DNA from: Streptomyces atratus
GTDB lineage: Bacteria; Actinomycetota; Actinomycetes; Streptomycetales; Streptomycetaceae
Direction: 5' to 3'
Length of the DNA: 64,000 bases
Assembly: GCF_900119365.1 (NCBI RefSeq)
Contig: NZ_FPJO01000034.1
Coordinates: forward strand, 1 to 64,000
Every line of letters starts with the position of its first letter. Positions within the stretch are counted from its first letter, which is position 1. Shown one piece after another: positions 24,905 to 34,084 of this stretch. The notes beneath the pieces are model-generated. The model searched no databases, was not told where the DNA came from, and was given only the letters and a program-made list of their open reading frames with translations. The position numbers were made by a program, and so were the translations under genes.

Positions 24905-27900
24905 GACTCCACCGCCTCACCGTCACCGCCTTCGGGCCGTTCGGCACCACCCAGGAGATCGACTTCGACGCCCTCTCCTCGGCCGGGCTCTTCCTGCTGC
25001 ACGGGCCCACCGGCGCCGGGAAGACCTCGGTCCTCGACGCGGTCTGCTACGGCCTCTACGGCGCGGTGCCCGGCGCCCGCCAGAGCCCCGGCACCTCCCT
25101 GCGCAGCGACCACGCCCCGGCGGACCTCGCCACCGAGGTCGCACTGGAACTGACCGTCGGCGGCCGGCGCCTCGAAATCACCCGGAGCCCCGCCCAGCCC
25201 CGCCCCAAGAAGAAGGGCACCGGCTTCACGACGGAGAAGGCCCAGAGCCGGCTGCGCGAGTACGACCCCGAGGACGGCTGGCGGGCGCTCAGCCGCTCGC
25301 ACCAGGAGATCGGCGAGGAGATCACCCAGCTCATCGGGATGAGCCGGGAACAGTTCTGCCAGGTGGTGCTCCTGCCGCAGGGCGACTTCGCACGCTTCCT
25401 GCGCGCCGACGCCGAGGCCCGCGGCAGACTCCTCGGCAGGCTCTTCGACACCCACCGCTTCGCCGCCGTCGAGGAGCGCCTGGCCGAGCTGCGCCGTACC
25501 GCCGAAACCAGGGTCAGGGCCGGGGACGAACGCGTCCTCGCGGCAGCCCAGCGGATCGCCCAGGCCGCCGGACCCGCCGCACGCGAATCGCCGCTCCCCG
25601 ACCTCCAGCCCGGCGATCCGGGGCTCGCCGAGAGCGTGCTGGAGTGGGCCGCGACGGCCCGCAGCGGCGCCCGCGAACGGCTCGACATCGCCGCCTGTGT
25701 CCTCGCCATGTCCGAAGCCCGGCAGTCTGCCGCCCGTCTGGCCCTCGACAGCGAACGCGAACTCGCCGCACTCCAGCAGCGCTACGAGGAGACGCGGCGC
25801 CGCGCCGCCGCACTCGAAGCCCGCCGCCCCGACCGCGACCGGCACCACGAACGCCTCGCACGGGCCCGCAAGGCGGACCTCGTCGCGCCCGCGCTGGACC
25901 TGCGCGAGGCGGTCGAACGCGCGTACCGCACAGCCTGCCAGACCCGTGACCGCGCCCGCGCCGTGCTGCCCGGCACCCTCGCCGACGCCGGTGCCGAACA
26001 GCTCGCGGAGCTGGAGCGGCGCCTCCGCCAGGAGCTCGGCGGGCTCGACGCCGCGAAGCGTGCCGAGCAGCGCAGCGCCCGGATCGGCACCGAGCGGGCC
26101 GGGCTGGAGCGCCAGGCCAGGGCCGACGACGAGCTGATCCGCGAAGCGGAAGCCTGGCTGGCCGGCTGGGACTCCATCCGCGACGGCCTGCGGGCACGCA
26201 TCGAGGCGGCCCAGGAGGCCGCCACCCGCGCCGAGCAGCTCGCCGGCCGGCTGGAGCCCGCCCGCGCGCGGCTGGACGCGGCCCGCCGCCGCGACGCGCT
26301 CGCCGCCCAGGTGTCGGCCGCCACGGAGCGGCTGGCCACGGCCCGGGAACACGCCGCCACGGCCCATGAGTCGTGGCTGGAGCTCCGCGAACGACGGCTG
26401 CGTGACATCGCGGCGGAACTGGCGGCGGAGCTGGTGGACGGCGAGGACTGCAAGGTCTGCGGCTCGCCCGACCACCCCAAGCCGGCCCGTGCGGCCGACG
26501 GACATGTCGACAAGGCCGCCGAGGACCGGGCCCTCGACGCCCACCGCCGCGCCGAGGAGGCGCGTACCCGGGCGGACCGGGAGCTCGGAGTCGTACACGA
26601 GCAGCACGCGGCGGCCCGAGCCGCCGCGCAGTCGGCGGTGCCGCAGCCGAGGGACGGGGAAGGGGCCGTCGGCACCGGGCCCGACGCAGACCCCACCGTC
26701 GCCGAACTCGGCGCGCTCGTCGACCGGTTGACGGGAATGCACGCCGAGGCCCATCGCAGCGCGGCGGGCATGCACGCCGCGCGCGAGGCCCTCGCAGCCG
26801 CCGAGCGGGAACAGGCCGAACGCCTCGACGGCCGGCAGCTCGCCGAACGCCGGGCCGCCGCTCGCACCTCCCTGCGTGAGGGCCTGGACCGTGAACAGGC
26901 GGCGCTGGAAGCCGAGCTGGCGACCGCGCGCGGCGACTTCGACAGCGTGGCCGAACATGCGGCGCTGCTGGAACGCCGGGTCGCCCTGCTCGCCGAGGCC
27001 GCCGAGGCGGTACGGGCCGAGGAGACGGCCGGGCAGCGCCGCAAGGAGGCCGACGACCGGCTCGCGGACGCCGCGTTCCGGGCCGGGTTCGACACCCCGC
27101 AGGCCGCCGCCGAGACCCTCCTCGACGACGCCGCGCAGCGCGAACTCCAGCGGCTCGTCGACGCCTGGCAGTCCGAGGCGGCGGCGGTGGCCGATCGCCT
27201 GGCGGAGACGGGGACCCGGGCTGCCGCCGACCGCCCGCAGGCCGCGGTGGGGGCCGCGCAGGCCGCGTACGACACGGCCGAGCGCCTGCTGCGGGACGCC
27301 TCCGCAGCGCACTCCGCCGCGCGTGGACGCTGTGCCGAACTCGGCCGGCTCTCGCGCGGCGCAGCGGACGAGGTACGCCGACTCGGCCCGCTGCGCGAGG
27401 AGTACGACCGGGTCGCGCGGCTGGCCGGACTGACCGCGGGCACCTCCGCGGACAACGAACGCAAGATGCGGCTGGAGTCGTACGTGCTCGCCGCCCGGCT
27501 CGAACAGGTCGCCGCCGCGGCCACAGCCCGGCTCCAGCGCATGTCGTCCGGCCGCTACACACTGGTCCACTCCGACGCTCGCACCGGAGGCCGCAGATCG
27601 GGCCTCGGGCTGCATGTCGTCGACGCCTGGACCGGCCGCGAGCGCGACACGGCGACGCTCTCGGGCGGCGAGACGTTCTTCGCCTCGCTCGCCCTCGCAC
27701 TCGGCCTCGCCGATGTCGTCACCGACGAAGCGGGCGGTGTCCGGCTGGACACCCTCTTCATCGACGAGGGCTTCGGCAGTCTGGACGACCAGACCCTCGA
27801 CGAGGTGCTCGACGTACTGGACTCGTTGCGCGAGCGGGACCGCAGCGTCGGTATCGTCAGCCACGTCGGCGACCTGCGCCGCCGCATCCCCGCACAGCTC

Positions 27901-27966
27901 GAAGTGGTGAAGGAGCGGCAGGGTTCGGCGGTACGGCACCGCGCCGCCCGCGAGGTCAGCGGCTGA
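24901..27966 (+). CDS. sbcC: Nuclease SbcCD subunit C (Rad50-type ATPase)
   Basis: A 1,021-residue SMC-like ATPase. Walker A is HGPTGAGKTS (about 34-43), the Q-loop region QVVLLPQGDFARFL follows near residue 155, then long coiled coils (about 180-880) interrupted by the zinc hook CKVCGSPDH at about 517-520. The signature LSGGETFFAS (about 920) and Walker B TLFIDEGFGSLDD (about 951) close the head. The start is the TTG that overlaps the sbcD stop; the longer open frame upstream is a shadow of sbcD. The last 11 bp overlap the end of the convergent Lrp gene. Alanine/arginine/glutamate-rich coils are typical of the high-GC homologues. Confidence 0.95.
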   Translation: MRLHRLTVTAFGPFGTTQEIDFDALSSAGLFLLHGPTGAGKTSVLDAVCYGLYGAVPGARQSPGTSLRSDHAPADLATEVALELTVGGRRLEITRSPAQPRPKKKGTGFTTEKAQSRLREYDPEDGWRALSRSHQEIGEEITQLIGMSREQFCQVVLLPQGDFARFLRADAEARGRLLGRLFDTHRFAAVEERLAELRRTAETRVRAGDERVLAAAQRIAQAAGPAARESPLPDLQPGDPGLAESVLEWAATARSGARERLDIAACVLAMSEARQSAARLALDSERELAALQQRYEETRRRAAALEARRPDRDRHHERLARARKADLVAPALDLREAVERAYRTACQTRDRARAVLPGTLADAGAEQLAELERRLRQELGGLDAAKRAEQRSARIGTERAGLERQARADDELIREAEAWLAGWDSIRDGLRARIEAAQEAATRAEQLAGRLEPARARLDAARRRDALAAQVSAATERLATAREHAATAHESWLELRERRLRDIAAELAAELVDGEDCKVCGSPDHPKPARAADGHVDKAAEDRALDAHRRAEEARTRADRELGVVHEQHAAARAAAQSAVPQPRDGEGAVGTGPDADPTVAELGALVDRLTGMHAEAHRSAAGMHAAREALAAAEREQAERLDGRQLAERRAAARTSLREGLDREQAALEAELATARGDFDSVAEHAALLERRVALLAEAAEAVRAEETAGQRRKEADDRLADAAFRAGFDTPQAAAETLLDDAAQRELQRLVDAWQSEAAAVADRLAETGTRAAADRPQAAVGAAQAAYDTAERLLRDASAAHSAARGRCAELGRLSRGAADEVRRLGPLREEYDRVARLAGLTAGTSADNERKMRLESYVLAARLEQVAAAATARLQRMSSGRYTLVHSDARTGGRRSGLGLHVVDAWTGRERDTATLSGGETFFASLALALGLADVVTDEAGGVRLDTLFIDEGFGSLDDQTLDEVLDVLDSLRERDRSVGIVSHVGDLRRRIPAQLEVVKERQGSAVRHRAAREVSG

Positions 27967-28402
27967 TGGCGCGGCGGGGGAGCGGCGAGGAGCAGACGAC
28001 GCTCGTGGTCACCGAACCGAGGGCGCCGATCCTGCCCGAGACCTCCTCCAGGTGCCTCATCGAGCGGGCGGTGACCTTCAGCACGAAGCAGTCGTCACCG
28101 GTGACATGGTGGGCCTCCACGATCTCCGGAGTCGTGTCGAGCAGATCGTGGAACGGCTTGTAATGGCCGTTCGGGTAACGCAGCCGTACGAGGGCGAGGA
28201 TCGGCAGCCCGAGTCGTTCCGGGTCGATCACGGCGGCGTAACCGCTGATCACCCCGGCCTCCTCCAGCCTGCGCACCCGCTCGGTCACGGCGCTCGGGGA
28301 CATCGCCACCGCACGCGCCAGCTCGGCGAACGACGCACGCCCCTCGCGTTGCAGGACATCGAGAATGCGCCAGTCGGTGGCGTCCGGGGAATAGTCGGTC
28401 AT
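27956..28402 (-). CDS. Lrp/AsnC-family regulator
   Basis: A 148-residue protein with the usual two domains: winged HTH at 8-50 (LDVLQREGRASFAELARAVA, MSPSAVTERVRRLEEAGVI) and an RAM ligand-binding domain (ALVRLRYPNGHYKPFHDLLD, CFVLKVTARSMRHLEEV). ATG 28402 is chosen over an upstream in-frame codon because the HTH then starts at the normal position. It is divergent from the rhodanese gene (95 bp between starts) and so probably controls it. Confidence 0.9.
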   Translation of the reverse strand: MTDYSPDATDWRILDVLQREGRASFAELARAVAMSPSAVTERVRRLEEAGVISGYAAVIDPERLGLPILALVRLRYPNGHYKPFHDLLDTTPEIVEAHHVTGDDCFVLKVTARSMRHLEEVSGRIGALGSVTTSVVCSSPLPRRAISR

Positions 28403-28496
28403 ACCTGGAGACAACAGGGAAATCGATGGCGGATCAAGCGCTGTGCCGGGGATCTCATCTTCCGGGCGACGGATCACCGGCCGTAGATTTCCGGAC

Positions 28497-28985
28497 ATGA
28501 CATCGCAGCACACCGCCACCGCTGGCCACCCCGTCCTCCGCGTCCCGCCGGCCTCCCCGGAAGCGGCCGCCGCCTACTTCGGAGCCTCGCTCGCCTTCCA
28601 CGCGGACGTCTCCGATGTCGCCGCCGCGTTCGCGGCCGAGGGCGATCCGGGCTTCGTGCTGCTGGACTCGCGCTCCACCCAGTCCTGGAACCAGGGACAC
28701 ATCCCCGGCGCGGTCCACCTGCCGACCGCGCTCATCGCCGGGCAGGCCCGGAACCTTCTGGACCCGGCGGTTCCGGTGGTCACTTACTGCTGGGGCCCCG
28801 GCTGCAACGGTGCCACCCGTGCCGCTCTCGCCCTCGCCCGACTCGGCTACCAGGTCAAGGAGATGCTCGGCGGCTTCGAGTACTGGGTGCGCGAGGGCTT
28901 CGAGTACGAGACCGGGGAAGGGCACGAGCGGCGCGACGCCGACCCGCTCACCGCGCCGGTCGACGCCGAGGACTGCGGCTGCTGA
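28497..28985 (+). CDS. Rhodanese-domain sulfurtransferase
   Basis: A 162-residue single rhodanese domain. The structural motif DSRSTQSWNQGHIPGAVHLP (about 56-75) and the active-site loop CWGPGCNGATRAA (catalytic Cys98) are complete; two further Cys are the last residues (DCGC). Such enzymes move sulfur from thiosulfate or persulfides to acceptors. ATG 28497. Shares a promoter region with the divergent Lrp gene; a second Lrp gene and a methionine gamma-lyase-like gene lie 2-4 kb away, so sulfur amino acid metabolism may be the theme. Confidence 0.9.
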   Translation: MTSQHTATAGHPVLRVPPASPEAAAAYFGASLAFHADVSDVAAAFAAEGDPGFVLLDSRSTQSWNQGHIPGAVHLPTALIAGQARNLLDPAVPVVTYCWGPGCNGATRAALALARLGYQVKEMLGGFEYWVREGFEYETGEGHERRDADPLTAPVDAEDCGC

Positions 28986-29017
28986 CCGCCCCGACGCCGT
29001 CCGGGCCGCAGCGGCGA

Positions 29018-29059
29018 TCGGCGGCCGGGCTCATGGTGTGGACCGAGCCCGGCCGCCGA
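29018..29059. terminator. Bidirectional hairpin terminator
   Basis: 15-bp perfect stem, tcggcggccgggctc (29018-29032) with its complement at 29045-29059, 12-base loop, placed between the convergent rhodanese and DUF885 stop codons. Confidence 0.85.
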
Positions 29060-29068
29060 GGGAATGCG

Positions 29069-30754
29069 TCAGAGCTTGGACAGCTCGTCGACGAGATCGT
29101 CGAGTCCGAGCGGACCCTGCGACAGCGCGGCCATGTGCCAGGCCTTGGCGTCGAACGCGTCACCGTGCGCCTTGCGGGCGTTCTCCCGGCCCAGCAGCCA
29201 GGCCCGCTCGCCCAGCTTGTAGCCGATGGCCTGTCCCGGCATCGAGAGGTAGCGGGTCAGTTCGCTCTCCACGAAGTCGGCGGGACGGCCGCTGTGGTTG
29301 CCGAAGAACTCCTGGGCCAGCGCGGGCGTCCACCGCTCGCCGGGGTGGAACGGGGAGTCCGCCGGGATCTCCATCTCCGCGTGCATGCCGATGTCCACGA
29401 TCACCCGGCAGGCCCGCATCATCTGCGCGTCCAGATAGCCGAGGCGGCGCTCCGCGTCCGGCAGGAAGCCCAGCTCGTCCATGAGCCGCTCCGCGTACAG
29501 CGCCCAGCCCTCGGCATTGGCGCTGACACCGCCGATCGACGCCTGGTAGCGGGACAGGCTGTCGGCGACATGCGTCCACTGGGCGATCTGGAGGTGGTGG
29601 CCCGGCACGCCCTCGTGGTACCAGGTGGACACCAGGTCGTACACCGGGAAGCGGGTCTCGCCCATCGTGGGCAGCCAGGTCCGGCCGGGGCGCGAGAAGT
29701 CCTCGGAGGGGCCCGTGTAGTACGGGGCCGCGGCGCCGCCGGGCGGGGCGATGCGGGACTCCACCTTACGTACGCGCTCGGCGAGTTCGAAGTGCGTGCC
29801 GTCGAGCGCCTCGATCGCCTCGTCCATCAGGTTCTGCAGCCAGGCCTGGACCTCGTCGACCCCCTCGATGTGCTTGCCGTGCACATCGAGGTGGGCCAGC
29901 GCCTCCCAGGGGCCGGCGCCGGGCAGCACCTTCTCGGCCTCGGTCTTCATCTCGGCGAGCAGCCGGTGGTACTCGGACCAGCCGTACGCGTACGCCTCGT
30001 CGAGGTCCAGGTCGGTGCCGTTGAAGTAGCGCGACCAGCGGGCGTACCGCTCGCGGCCCACCGTGTCCGGGGCGCCCTCGATCGCGGGGGTGTACACCTC
30101 GCGCATCCAGTCCCGGAGCGACACGACCGCCTCCGTGGCCAGCCGGGCGCCCTCGTCCAGATCGGCACGCAGCCCCGCGGGTCCGGCGGCGACGAACTCC
30201 TGGAAGAAGCCCGGACCGCTGTCGCCCGCCCACTCGTCGAGCTGGCCGACGAAGGTGGTGGTGGCGCGCGGACCGCCGTACAGCTTGCGCTCCAGACCGA
30301 GTGCGAGGGACTCGCGGTAGCCCTCCAGCGAGGCGGGAACCGCGCGAAGCCGGTCCACGATCGCCGCCCAGTCCTCGTCGGTCTCGGTCGGTGTCACCGT
30401 GAACACCTCGCGGACGCTGTGCGCCGGGGAGAACAGATTGGAGACCTTGCGCAGTCCCTCGTCGGCCTCGTGAACGGCGAGTTCGGCCATGAGGCGCTCG
30501 CGCAGAAGCCGGCCGCAGCGGCGCTCGGCATCGCTGTCCGCGCCGGGCAGTTGTTCGGCGGCATCGAGCTTCGCCAGGGTGGTGCGGGCCAGCTCGGCAA
30601 GAGCTTCCTGGCCGGCGGGGGAGAAGTCGGGAAGGCGGCGCGAGCTCTCCGCGACACCGAGATAGGTGCCGGCGATCGGGTCGAGTTCGATGAATGCGTC
30701 GACGTAGGCGTCGGCGACCCGGCGGGGCAGCGCGCTGCTGGAAGTGTGTGACAT
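29069..30754 (-). CDS. DUF885 family metal-dependent peptidase/hydrolase-like protein
   Basis: A 561-residue protein of the DUF885 family, related to M32/gluzincin peptidases. The putative metal motif is WYHEGVPGHHLQIAQW (about residues 382-397), a HExxxHH version of the zinc site, followed by a downstream acidic segment (NAEGWALYAERLMDELGF) supplying the third ligand. Mostly alpha-helical, no signal peptide, so cytoplasmic. Substrate is not known. ATG 30754 (MSHTSSSALP) is used; three in-frame Met codons further upstream are less likely. Length is normal. Confidence 0.87.
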   Translation of the reverse strand: MSHTSSSALPRRVADAYVDAFIELDPIAGTYLGVAESSRRLPDFSPAGQEALAELARTTLAKLDAAEQLPGADSDAERRCGRLLRERLMAELAVHEADEGLRKVSNLFSPAHSVREVFTVTPTETDEDWAAIVDRLRAVPASLEGYRESLALGLERKLYGGPRATTTFVGQLDEWAGDSGPGFFQEFVAAGPAGLRADLDEGARLATEAVVSLRDWMREVYTPAIEGAPDTVGRERYARWSRYFNGTDLDLDEAYAYGWSEYHRLLAEMKTEAEKVLPGAGPWEALAHLDVHGKHIEGVDEVQAWLQNLMDEAIEALDGTHFELAERVRKVESRIAPPGGAAAPYYTGPSEDFSRPGRTWLPTMGETRFPVYDLVSTWYHEGVPGHHLQIAQWTHVADSLSRYQASIGGVSANAEGWALYAERLMDELGFLPDAERRLGYLDAQMMRACRVIVDIGMHAEMEIPADSPFHPGERWTPALAQEFFGNHSGRPADFVESELTRYLSMPGQAIGYKLGERAWLLGRENARKAHGDAFDAKAWHMAALSQGPLGLDDLVDELSKL

Positions 30755-30802
30755 GCGGACATCCTTGTACGGCGGAGGCCTCCGCGTCATCATCATTCGG
30801 CC

Positions 30803-31300
30803 TCAGTGGCCTGACTCCGCCGATTCTGCGGGCGGCGGCAGCAGCGGACCGCACTCCCACTGCTGGAATATCAGCCTGGTCTCGACCCGGGCCACTTCGC
30901 GGCGCGAGGTGAATTCGTCCAGTACCAGGCGTTGCAGATCGGCCGTGCCCGTGACCGCGACATGCACCAGATAGTCGTCCGGGCCGGTCAGATGGAACAG
31001 CGCGCGGGACTCCGGCAGCGTCCTGATGCGTTCGACGAACGGTCCGATGAGCTCTCTGCGGTGCGGCCGGACCTGGACGGAGAGCAGCGCCTCCAGGCCC
31101 CGGCCGAGCCGGGCCGGGTCCAGCCGCAGCTGGTGGCCGAGAATGACGCCTGACCGGCGCAGCCTGGTGACCCGGTCCAGACAGGTGGACGGTGCGACGC
31201 CGACTTCGGCGGCCAGCTCGCGGTAGGTGGTCCGGGCATCGTTCTGCAACAGCCGCAGAATGTGCAGATCCACCGGATCAAGAGCGACAGATTCGGCCAT
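30803..31300 (-). CDS. Lrp/AsnC-family regulator next to a gamma-lyase-like gene
   Basis: A 165-residue Lrp-type regulator: winged HTH (LHILRLLQNDARTTYRELAA, VGVAPSTCLDRVTRLRRSGV; about 12-60) and RAM domain (LEALLSVQVRPHRRELIGPF, LFHLTGPDDYLVHVAVTGTA). ATG 31300 chosen over a longer frame. It starts 29 bp from the divergent methionine gamma-lyase-like gene, a pairing seen with cysteine- or methionine-responsive Lrp proteins such as DecR/BkdR types, so direct control of that gene is likely. Confidence 0.9.
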   Translation of the reverse strand: MAESVALDPVDLHILRLLQNDARTTYRELAAEVGVAPSTCLDRVTRLRRSGVILGHQLRLDPARLGRGLEALLSVQVRPHRRELIGPFVERIRTLPESRALFHLTGPDDYLVHVAVTGTADLQRLVLDEFTSRREVARVETRLIFQQWECGPLLPPPAESAESGH

Positions 31301-31329
31301 CTGTCGAACGTAGCACGGGAGATGGCCCC

Positions 31330-32583
31330 ATGGATCCGATGCTTGTTCAGAGTGATGACATGGACACCGAATCCTCGATGACGCCCTCGACGACAACCCG
31401 GTCCAGGGCGCTGGCCACCGAAGCCGTGCACGCGGGCCGCGACGACCTCGCGGCCCTCGGACTGCACGCCCCGCCGATCGATCTGTCCACCACCTACCCC
31501 TCGTACGACTCCAGGGGTGAGGCGGAGCGGATCGACACCTTCGCCGCCACAGGCGCCAGGCTCGAAGGGCCGCCGGTCTACTCGCGGCTGGACAACCCGA
31601 CGACGGCCCGGTTCGAGACCGCCCTCGCCCGGCTCGAAGGGACCGAGAGTGCCGTGTCGTTCGCCAGCGGAATGGCGGCGCTCACCGCCGTGCTGCTGGT
31701 CCGCGCGAGCATGGGACTGCGCCATGTGGTTGCCGTCCGGCCGCTCTACGGCTGCAGCGACCATCTGCTCGGCGCCGGGCTGCTGGGCACGGAGGTGACC
31801 TGGACCGATCCGGCGGGCATCGCGGAAGCGATCCGTCCGGACACCGGTCTGGTGATGGTGGAGACGCCCGCCAACCCGACACTCGCCGAGGTCGACATCC
31901 GTGCCGTCGCGCACGCCTGCGGCTCCGTGCCGCTGCTCGTCGACAACACCTTCGCCACCCCGGTGCTCCAGCGGCCCGTCGAACACGGTGCCCGGATCGT
32001 GCTGCACAGTGCCACCAAGTACCTCGGCGGGCACGGCGACGTGATGGGCGGGGTCGTCGCCTGCGACGAGGAGTTCGCGGCCCGCCTGCGGCAGGTACGT
32101 TTCGCCACCGGCGGGGTGCTGCACCCGATGGCCGGATATCTGCTGCTGCGCGGCCTGGCCACGCTTCCGGTACGGGTGCGGGCGGCGTCCGCGAGCGCCG
32201 TCGAACTGTCCCGCAGACTGACCGCCGATCCGCGCATCGCCAGGGTCCACTACCCGAAGGTGGGCGGAGCGATGGTGTCCTTCGAGGTGTACGGGGATCC
32301 GCACCGGCTGATCTCGTCCGTGCGGCTCATCACGCCCGCGGTGAGCCTCGGCAGCGTGGACACCCTGATCCAGCATCCGGCCTCCATCAGCCACCGCATC
32401 GTGGACGAGGGAGACCGGCGGTCCTCCGGCGTCGGGGACCGGCTGCTGCGCATGTCGGTCGGCCTGGAGGACGTCGAGGACCTGTGGGCCGATCTGTGCC
32501 AGGCGCTGAGCTCGCAGGAGGCCGGACGGGAATCCTCCGCCTCCGGGGAGTCAGCGGCCGGCCTGCTCGTACGGGGGCAGTGA
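31330..32583 (+). CDS. Cys/Met metabolism PLP enzyme (methionine gamma-lyase-like)
   Basis: A 417-residue PLP-dependent fold-type I enzyme of the trans-sulfuration family, which includes cystathionine gamma-synthase and -lyase and methionine gamma-lyase. Landmarks: YSRLDNPTTARFETALARLE (active-site loop), FASGMAALTAVLL (PLP phosphate), VDNTFATPVLQRP, and the Schiff-base Lys230 in HSATKYLGGHGDVMGG. ATG 31330 is used; ATG 31360 is also possible. The reaction cannot be chosen among family members by sequence alone, but the Lrp neighbour favours a degradative lyase. Its 3' end overlaps the convergent GNAT gene by 33 bp. Confidence 0.87.
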   Translation: MDPMLVQSDDMDTESSMTPSTTTRSRALATEAVHAGRDDLAALGLHAPPIDLSTTYPSYDSRGEAERIDTFAATGARLEGPPVYSRLDNPTTARFETALARLEGTESAVSFASGMAALTAVLLVRASMGLRHVVAVRPLYGCSDHLLGAGLLGTEVTWTDPAGIAEAIRPDTGLVMVETPANPTLAEVDIRAVAHACGSVPLLVDNTFATPVLQRPVEHGARIVLHSATKYLGGHGDVMGGVVACDEEFAARLRQVRFATGGVLHPMAGYLLLRGLATLPVRVRAASASAVELSRRLTADPRIARVHYPKVGGAMVSFEVYGDPHRLISSVRLITPAVSLGSVDTLIQHPASISHRIVDEGDRRSSGVGDRLLRMSVGLEDVEDLWADLCQALSSQEAGRESSASGESAAGLLVRGQ

Positions 32584-33960
32584 GCGGACCGGCGTCGCGT
32601 CCAGCCGGGCGGTGATGACCAGGGTGCCCTCCTCGATCTGGTAGTCCAGCGGCAGGGACAGCGCACGCATGGCCGCGACCATGCCGGTGTTGGACGACTG
32701 GGTGACGGCGTAGACGTTCTCGCAGCCCGCCTCGATGGCGAGTGCCACCAGGCGGCCGAGGAGCTCCGAGCCGATGCCGCGACGCTGCCAGTCGTCCTCG
32801 ACGAGGAGGGCGACCTCGGTCTCGTCGCCGTCCCAGAGGAGGTGGCCGAGTGCGACCAGTCCGCCCGAGGCCGTCTGCACGGCGAGTGTGCGGCCGAAAC
32901 GGGGACTCAGCAGGTGGTCCAGGTAGCGGTCGGCGTCGTGGACCGGCCCGTGGTACCGCAGCCGCAGCGTCTGCTCGGAGCAGCGGTCGTGCATCGCACG
33001 CGCTGCGCGGAGGTCGCCCTGGTCCGCGCGGCGTACCGTGATCTCGTTGCCCTCGGGCAGCGTGAGCACGTGCTCGCTGCGCGGGACGCGGGGGCCGAGC
33101 CGGGCGTCGAGCTCGACCAGGGCACGGGCCCGGGCGAACTCGGTCGGTGTGAACGGAAGATAGGGCCGTTCGATCGTGATGGCGCCCCCGGACGGGTCGC
33201 GCAGCCGCATCGCCGTCTCTTCCAGCACTCCTTCGACGGGGGCGGTCTCACCGGTCTCGCGGCCGGTGACCGAGACGGCGGGCAGTGAGTGGATGGTGCA
33301 ACGGCCGAGCAGCTGGCGCAGGGCGAGGGGGAGTTCGGCCGCGTCGAGGGCGGTGCGGGTGGCGAGGCCGAGGACGCGCGTCGGGGCGTCGACCAGATCG
33401 TGCGTGTCGGCCCGCTCGATCCAGGTCGAACCGCCCCCGGCGGCCGAGATCGCCCGGCTCAGCTGCTGGGCCGGGAGCGAGGCGGGTGCGCGCAGCAGGA
33501 ACTCGTCGACCGTGCCTTGCGCCAGCGGGTGCGTCTGCAGGGTGAGGATGTCGACCCGGAGCCGGGCGAGGGCGCCGCACAGCACCGCCAGGCTGCCGGG
33601 GGCGTCCCGCACCGTGGTCCGCATCCGCCACAGCACCGTGTCCTCGGCGGCCGGGGCCTGCACCTGGGACGGGGCCGAGTCTGCGTGGTCGCTGTCGCCG
33701 TCGCCCTCGGTGAGCGGGCCGGTGCGGGTCGGCGGCGGGGCGTGGCTGTGCCGCCGTGCCCACCAGGTGTGGAACCCGGCCGTCACCGCCAGAGCGACGG
33801 CCGAGGCGATCAGCAGGTACGGCCCGTCCGGCTGGTGCCCGATCAGGTTCGCGATGGCATCGGCCACAGCGACCGCGGTGAACAGCGCGGCCAGCTCCGT
33901 CACGTCCCGCCGCCAGTGGTGGGAGCGGCGGGCAGTCTTCGCGGATGTCACATCAGTCAT
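32551..33960 (-). CDS. Membrane-anchored ACT-GNAT fusion protein
   Basis: A 469-residue protein. N-terminal part has two membrane helices (about 22-42, LAALFTAVAVADAIANLIG; 48-66, YLLIASAVALAVTAGF) and a Ser/Asp-rich linker. An ACT-type domain follows at about 108-180 (WRMRTTVRDAPGSLAVLCGA), which binds amino acids in other proteins, and the C-terminal third is a GNAT acetyltransferase (ITVRRADQGDLRAARAMHDR, VALLVEDDWQRRGIGSELLG, with the Q/R-x-x-G-x-G/A acetyl-CoA loop). This looks like an amino-acid-sensing protein lysine acetyltransferase of the actinobacterial PatA type, but with membrane helices. Substrate unknown. Confidence 0.82.
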   Translation of the reverse strand: MTDVTSAKTARRSHHWRRDVTELAALFTAVAVADAIANLIGHQPDGPYLLIASAVALAVTAGFHTWWARRHSHAPPPTRTGPLTEGDGDSDHADSAPSQVQAPAAEDTVLWRMRTTVRDAPGSLAVLCGALARLRVDILTLQTHPLAQGTVDEFLLRAPASLPAQQLSRAISAAGGGSTWIERADTHDLVDAPTRVLGLATRTALDAAELPLALRQLLGRCTIHSLPAVSVTGRETGETAPVEGVLEETAMRLRDPSGGAITIERPYLPFTPTEFARARALVELDARLGPRVPRSEHVLTLPEGNEITVRRADQGDLRAARAMHDRCSEQTLRLRYHGPVHDADRYLDHLLSPRFGRTLAVQTASGGLVALGHLLWDGDETEVALLVEDDWQRRGIGSELLGRLVALAIEAGCENVYAVTQSSNTGMVAAMRALSLPLDYQIEEGTLVITARLDATPVRSLPPYEQAGR

Positions 33961-34084
33961 GGATTCACTCTGACCGAGCGTTGTTGCCTGGTCACGAACG
34001 CTCTGTGACTGATGGGTTAAGTATGGATCTAGTCCCTTATCTCTCGCTTTCGGTCAATTTGGTATGCCTGGCCGAGGTAGGTCG

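Noticed and set aside
24742..27939. Open frame of 1,065 codons antisense to sbcC
   Set aside because: sbcC shows all Rad50 motifs; the antisense frame has no recognisable domain and reflects third-position GC.
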